Shown here: piece after piece, positions 58,063 to 64,000 of the stretch
Position numbering within the stretch: position 1 is the stretch's first letter
How the letters are laid out: each line of letters begins with the position of its first letter
Assembly: GCA_008360955.1 (NCBI GenBank)
Contig: LUCM01004929.1
Coordinates: 190,428-254,427 of the forward strand
Reading direction: 5' to 3'
Source of the DNA: Fasciolopsis buskii
Taxonomy: Eukaryota > Platyhelminthes > Trematoda > Plagiorchiida > Fasciolidae
Length of the DNA stretch: 64,000 nt
The notes under the pieces: model-generated
Told to the model about the DNA's origin: nothing
Seen by the model: the letters and a program-made list of their open reading frames with translations, nothing else
The model's database searches: none
Translations under genes and position numbers: made by a program

Positions 58063-61000
58063 AACGAAAAGTCGCTTTGTTCTACAAGATTCTCCGTTGC
58101 CTCTGGTTATCGTTTAGACGTCATGTTGGAATATGTGCACATTTTCGAACGATGTACGCCGCAGAGAGGCACATCAAGTGTGAATCGTATGACTCAAAAA
58201 CGTGACTCTGTGACCTATTATGATTTGTTAGCTGCACCTGTTTCAAGGAATGAGATCAGTCTGAGGCAACCATGACTCGAAAACTTGGAGTGGTGTAGAA
58301 CCATAGATCTTAATAAGCCATGTGCGGTAACCCTGAAGAAAAGGCAGCTGTCAGTGGGGCTTGCCTTGCTGTTTAACGCTGAACAATAATGATGATGAAG
58401 TCCGATAACAAGCCGGACGGCAGCGGATTTCTCTATGCCACGAAAGCGACGGACGAATCCGAGATTCGGACCTCTGGCCTTTTTGGGGTGAAACACCTGA
58501 ACGGCTTGATCAGGGCCGATGACTTATCTCAGCCCAACACGGCTAATCGGTTCCATGCTATTCCTATTCAAAAGGGCAGATGTTCGGACTCTTATCTCTG
58601 ATGATCGCTCTGGTGGTAGACAGTTTCCATTGCAATGCCCGGTTGGGTATAAGTACGAAATAGGCTACCTAGTATGAACAGCCCCTGCCAGATCGGAAAA
58701 CTAGTCTGATGAGTTTTCCACAATGTCCTGAGAATGGCACAGTATTCGTCGAGGTATACACAAGTCAGTGAATTTCGCCCGTCCTTCATACTATTGTTTT
58801 CTTAGACAGTAGCCATCGACTGTGTGCCGTAAAACTTGATCGTATCACAGGGGATGAGTTCGGTCATCAAGGATGTGGCATGCAGCAGTCTTTTTCACAT
58901 GAAAAAAAATTTGTATCACACGACTGAGTTCTTGGCTATTTCCGTGATCGGAAGGAAGAGCATATCCTTGGAATATTTTTGATTTCACTGCGTGAAATGA
59001 ACAGGATTTGGAATAAGACCAATGAACCAAGTAAAATAGAAGTGAATGTTAATTTCACGGTTCCTAGGTACTTAAGCAAATAAACACTCCTTCTCCGAAG
59101 TGTCTTGGTGGTGGAATATCTGACCCATAGGCGCAGAAATTCGGCGCTTTGATTTGGACTCGCGACAACGACATTTGGATGTGTGATGCCCAAGTGAACT
59201 TTTTATTCCGTATGTCATCTGACTCCTGGTGCCACTTCAGAACACCACGGGCACGCGAGCACACATAAACACACGACAACGTGTAAAAGAGAATCTTGGG
59301 CCTTTCGAGCCACGAATTGAGAGAGATAATAGCAAAATTATCTGTTTTTTTCTCATTTGCATCGCCGCGAAGCAAAGGAGGAGACTCCAGAACGAATGTG
59401 GGATAATCCGATTATTGAACCCCTCCTATCACCTGCCACCTTCAGCAGTAGCAACAACATCTTTTGTCCGTTTGTTTTCCCGTTTTTTCACGCGGTTGGA
59501 AAACTACGTCCGACTCCGGATATCGAAAGTTTAGAACCGCTAACTGACCGAAGTATTCTTCATTTATCCGGATGTAGTGGCTTTAGGTCAACAGCTAAGG
59601 TGAGGTGGCCCGTAGTTTCGTTAATTCGCAAGTCGGTAAAGCAGTAATTTAGACTAAATTGATCATCAACGGATCTTCCATTAGGATAGGGTTTGATAAA
59701 ATGGAAGCGAACTAATGCACAATAAATTACAATGTGTTTTTGATTTCCCTGGGTATTCATTTGTCTGCACATAAATGGCTTTAATTTTCACGTTTTTAAA
59801 GTATGCTTTAATTGAGCTGGACTGTGCTTCTAAAAACGGTAATGCGATTCGATCTACCTGGACGCAGTTGATTAGAAGTTAGACAATTGGTAAAGCTGAT
59901 CACTGAACAACATTTTCTAGCCAATATTCGTGAACAAAATTAGCTCCGTAAGAAATAGATTTCCTGCCTAACCGTCCGTTTTTCTGCCTGTTCCTATTAC
60001 TTCAGCTGTGATGCTAGGACAGGGAAACGGTCATTTTAACCAATTCATAACTTTAAAAATCGTTTGTCGACATTCTTGCTAACCGGAAAGCTCTACAACC
60101 TAAAGTTCACCAATCTCAAATTTCTTTTAACGCATTGTTTGGCATTTCTAGTGTTGCTTACCTAGAAGTGCAGACGTTTTTTACGCGTTCCCGGTTTACT
60201 TCAGGTCGATTGGTCACATGACTAATTTTAAAAACGGTACGTCGCATGACTGTCGACATTTGCCTAACCTTGAATGGCGTGACACAAAGGTGAAACGGTC
60301 GTCGAAGATTAGGTTCACCGGGCAGAATCAAATTGCGGGAGAAATATTTGTGAAACTTATTCAGCTGAATTCTCACCGGGGCTCAATTCCTGTGTCAAAA
60401 CAAGGGAGTTGTTCACGTTAGTAAAGCTAGTTTGCCGTCAAGTTGGTGGTCTAATAAGTCAATATCTTTGGAAATCGCTCGAGTTTATGTAAGATATAAC
60501 TCTCTGTTTGTCGGTGTACCGTACCGTTCGCTACTTATCGCCTCATCCACAAAGCAACCATCTGATTACTTAGTATGTTACCTGGAAATGCCCTATTGAA
60601 ACATTAGAAAACACGCTAACAAACGGCCTTGTTTTCGGTGCTTCATCCTACCCCGATAGCTAGGAAAATAGGTATATTTATCCAACTTTCAAACACGAAT
60701 AAAGCTTGTTTGCTGCCGTATTTCCTAAGGCCTTTGATGCATATGGTAATCCGGGGATCAACATCAGATTTATTGTTTTCAAATAGACATTCTTATCGTT
60801 TATTTAAAAAAACGTCAAGTTTTTCTAGCCGAAAGATTCGACTGATGCGTGTTTGCTTTTGCAAACCCCATTTTGCCATTCAACTTTGCGGATCATGTTA
60901 TTCGAATAATGGATGTATACATATTGATTTCCACTTTGTTTTATGTTCGCACCACGCACCTGTTCAAGATAGTGTAAACCAATGTTTTATGACTCCCAGC

Positions 61001-62879
61001 AGTTGAATGTTCACTAATCACATGATAACAAAATGAAGTCAAGCAATCGCTCTCTGCTGTTTGGGAATAGTTTGTTCGCGCTTGCTGGGAAATCAAAAAA
61101 ATGTTGAGTAAGGAAGTCTGTGAACTTCGCAATAGGCAAAAAACGCTCATACTGCTCCCGCATACAGAAAATCGAACTGCGTTTGGTTAGGTTACAGTCA
61201 TGTGGATGCGTTAACGGACAATATCCTTTGAGGTAGCTTGTTGGCGGGGTTGGAATTTCTGACGCAGCATTTCGTGTGACACATTCGCAGGATCCCAATT
61301 CATTCGGGAAGATTTTTAAGGGGTCTTGAGACAAGTTTGAAGTTTTCCACGCGAACATCGAGACTGTAATAAATATCCGTGATTACAGTGGTTTGTATGC
61401 AAGCTAACACGAGGCGTTGATAAAACAAGTTGGATGGTAAAAAATCTTCCAAACATCAAGGTGTATATCTGTTTGTTTTAAATTGGTTCCAAATGACCAA
61501 CGTGTTATACCACGGTCGTAGAATTCCTGGATTTCCAAGGTATTAAGAGGCTAGTTTGCCTCTAACTTCTCATTTCGTTTCCAGACGACAGGAATAGGAT
61601 GGGATAGGTCGATCGAGAAGCGAATTTTGTTTGGCTCATCCAATCATACGATGCTCCTCCTAGCAGAATATTGGTTTACACATGAGAGTTTCAACGTTGA
61701 GAAGCTAGGGATGACGGAGCATTATGCTTTCTGGAACGTTTTAGTGGACACGGCCGATTGGAAACAACGTATGGTTTCTAGAAGAACCATACTTATCTGC
61801 ATACATTAGTCCTAAAATGACTATACTTGTATTGTATTGTATGGCATGAACTTTTGAGCACGCAGATATCCCATTTAAGTCAAGATATTTGTTCCGAGTG
61901 ATCTGCATCGAATAGATTTAGGGGGCGGGGAACGTTAACTGGTGCTGCCGTGCATGCATTAGCGCTGTGCCGAAAATCCGAAGCCAAGATGTCACATATT
62001 GCCCAGAATCGCTGAGAGCATTCTACGCTACTTGTGAGTAGCCACAAGTTAAATATCTGTGTCCATTGCTTAGATCCACCCCATGGTCGAGGCAGCATCA
62101 CCTGACCAGTAAAATAAACCACTTGTGTCTATCCAGAGACATTTATTGGACAGGACAACAAAGTTCTGCAAAGAATATACCAAATTTTATTATATCGGTT
62201 TCAAATGCATTTCGAAGCAGTCCGACATTGGTTGGAGTGTTAGATAAAATTAGGTTGTAATTTTTTCTTTATTTACCAGACTGTGGGATGAAGACAAACA
62301 GTCACTATTTTCCCTTCACTGCCGGGAGATCAAAATCACTGCCGCCTTCCGTGCGGTTAGTCAACACTTTGTCACATCTGATTCCCTAGCGAGCGTGGTT
62401 AGTTAGTAAACGAACAAGGAAAATGGTACACAAAGCATAGTGGCATTGTTCCTCCCTCGTTTCTGTTGTCATGCCGACGACATTCGTAAAAAAAATAACC
62501 GGCCGGATAATGAAGTGGGTTTGAATGGTCTTCCAGTCGCCCAGTATCCATTGCTAATTACCATTAACCAAACATTACAAAATCATTATAGATTGGTCAA
62601 CCTATTGTGAAAAATAAAAAGTTTGACCTGATTATGGTGTGAACAGTGGTCCCGTAGAAAAGCACCGCGATTTTGATGGTCGACGCTATCTACACTCATC
62701 AAAGTATTCATATACTGTGATTTGAACTTAGAGTGAATTAGAAACGTAACCGTCGCAGTTTGGGTTTCGATGATCAGATTATTGTGACAAATTGCCCACC
62801 ACTGATTGAACAATGAAATCAGATCACAGGATGGTTGATTTTCTCTACCACTGCTCGTCTCTCGCTGCAAAGCTGTACC
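58063..62879. other. No recognisable gene or transposon
   Basis: Frames of 90-125 codons are scattered (58389-58601 +, 60629-61006 +, 61014-61358 -) without motif or paired splice signals. No microsatellite of note. Confidence 0.35.
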
Positions 62880-62903
62880 CTCTCGCTCTCTCTCTCTCTC
62901 TCT
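62880..62903. repeat. CT microsatellite
   Basis: About 24 bp of CT repeats. On the minus strand it makes an Arg/Glu repeat in a 117-codon frame (62586-62939) that starts with ATGGCGG; I consider that frame unproven. Confidence 0.85.
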
Positions 62904-63885
62904 TGATCTCCCATTTGCACTCGCAGTTGCTTCCGCCATCCTATCTTCGCTTCTCGATCCTCCTTATTTGCGCATTCTTCTTCAATCGTCATTAGATTGT
63001 TTATTTACACTCCAATTTAAAAAAATGCAGTTTACGTTTGGGAATTAACTCCCGGCGTAATTTGGACAGTTTTGTGGACTAAGATAGAAAAACCTACTTT
63101 TCTGCTACTGTGGCGGCTGATCGAATCTGAGCAACGCAGTGAGGTACAAGCATGGACACGTGCATAACGTTATTGTAAATCCGGTAATGATGGAACTTTT
63201 CGAGTTGAACCCCTCCCCTCCCCTCTCTCTCAACCGTTCCGTTCACTCTGACGATACAGGACTTCATCTCAGACACTGTCTGAAACGCGTGACATTGATA
63301 ATGCAAACATTGGCGAAATTCACACGGCGATTGGCGGATATTCGAGAATCCGTCTTTTTTCCTTTCTCCGTCTCTTTATGACTGCAATGTTGGGCACTAA
63401 TGACGTAACTATCCAGCATGGAAATTCACTGCCCCTAGACGCAGAACGCGAGAGAATGGATGATAGATAGATAATCGAAATGTGTCTTTATCTGTCTACC
63501 TTTTCTTGTGGTTGTCACGCTCTTAAATCCATATTATCAGTGCGTTTGTTGCTAATTCGGTTCAGTTGTGTCAAAAATCACAAACGACTGGCTGATTTTA
63601 TTGATCGAAGCATGGAAACCGAAGAACACCCCACAAGTTGACCAACAGTTTGGTACTGATCAGCTTTTAATCAATCAGTGCTGTGTGCAATGCAAGGAAC
63701 AAACTTTTAACAAATACCGCTGCCTATAGAGACAGTTCTTTCGGGTGAATACAATAAAAACTCACAAAATCATTGACGTAGCCAATCTCTAAGGCCCATT
63801 ATCACCATGATAATCGATAAAGTGTTTGATCAATATGGTCGACTTCTTCGTAGGATGCCAAGAAAGAACGAACGCCTTTGTGATT
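62904..63885. other. No recognisable gene
   Basis: AT-rich, with short frames only. A CCCCTCCCC-rich patch lies near 63211-63224. Confidence 0.4.
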
Positions 63886-63950
63886 TTAACTGTTGCGTTG
63901 GTCGTAGCGCACAGGTCGTTGGTTTTCATGGGGTTCCCATGTCGTTTCGA
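63886..63950 (+). repeat. PLE-related repeat, third unit (window edge)
   Basis: GTTGCGTTGGTCGTAGCGCA then AGGTCGTTGGTTTTCATGGG resembles 52885-52935 (GTGTTGGTCGTAGCTCAGG, TTGTTGGTTTTGTTGG) in the same orientation. It is only about 60 bp and lies near the end of the window, so whether a full element follows cannot be seen. Confidence 0.4.
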
Positions 63951-64000
63951 CGAAGTTGAAATTATGGATCAAGCAACTACGTGGCACACGAAGATGTTTT

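Noticed and set aside
62586..62939. 117-codon reverse frame starting ATGGCGG with an Arg/Glu repeat
   Set aside because: The distinctive part is a GA microsatellite; the rest is not recognisable.
1..64000. CRISPR arrays, bacterial operons, ribosome binding sites, rRNA genes
   Set aside because: No spaced direct repeats, no polycistronic coding and no rRNA-like sequence; the window is eukaryotic repeat-rich DNA.

Overview
This window is non-coding, repeat-rich eukaryotic nuclear DNA, and I found no intact gene on either strand. No reading frame exceeds about 160 codons, stops are frequent, and there is no operon-like packing. The recognisable sequence is transposon wreckage: gypsy-type LTR elements, an RTE-like LINE, a Penelope-like element (PLE) with a GIY-YIG domain, at least two tRNA-derived SINE families, one large inverted-repeat (foldback) element and about 20 microsatellite tracts. 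The mix suggests a platyhelminth, most likely a digenean fluke. That assignment is inference from element types and the general look of the DNA, not from a marker gene.

Layout. 0-5 kb: a decayed gypsy reverse transcriptase/RNase H on + (1036-2480) split by a reverse-oriented SINE, then a SINE and a gypsy integrase remnant on - (4233-4700). 5-12 kb: nothing recognisable except a degenerate 10-bp minisatellite (8580-8745). 12-13 kb: two SINE-1 copies in tandem orientation either side of an AT tract. 15-25 kb: two SINE-2 copies and several microsatellites. 25-28 kb: gypsy integrase C-terminal remnant (-), a SINE-1 fragment (-), and a gypsy integrase core (+). 33.3-37.9 kb: the densest stretch, a nest of LINE, SINE, LINE, SINE, TA repeats and gypsy 3' end, all on +. 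38-39 kb: one spliced-exon candidate (-). 46.3-48.2 kb: a second copy of the gypsy 3' end and the foldback element. 50-54.4 kb: SINE-2 tail, a purine-rich block, a PLE remnant (-) and a kinase-like fragment (-). 57.9 kb: last SINE-1 copy. The final bases contain another PLE-related repeat.

How the parts relate. The elements are not functional: every coding remnant carries stops, frame breaks or missing motifs. SINE-1 (eight copies) is the most abundant family, and its copies lie inside or against gypsy and LINE remnants, so it inserted after them. Host-gene signal is limited to weak candidates: an 89-codon exon-like stretch with a consensus donor at 38241-38509, a 33-nt micro-exon-like segment at 47060-47092, a 66-nt segment at 32941-33006, and a Roco/LRRK-like kinase catalytic-loop fragment at 54312-54425. 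The window may be intergenic or lie in long introns; the sequence alone does not decide.
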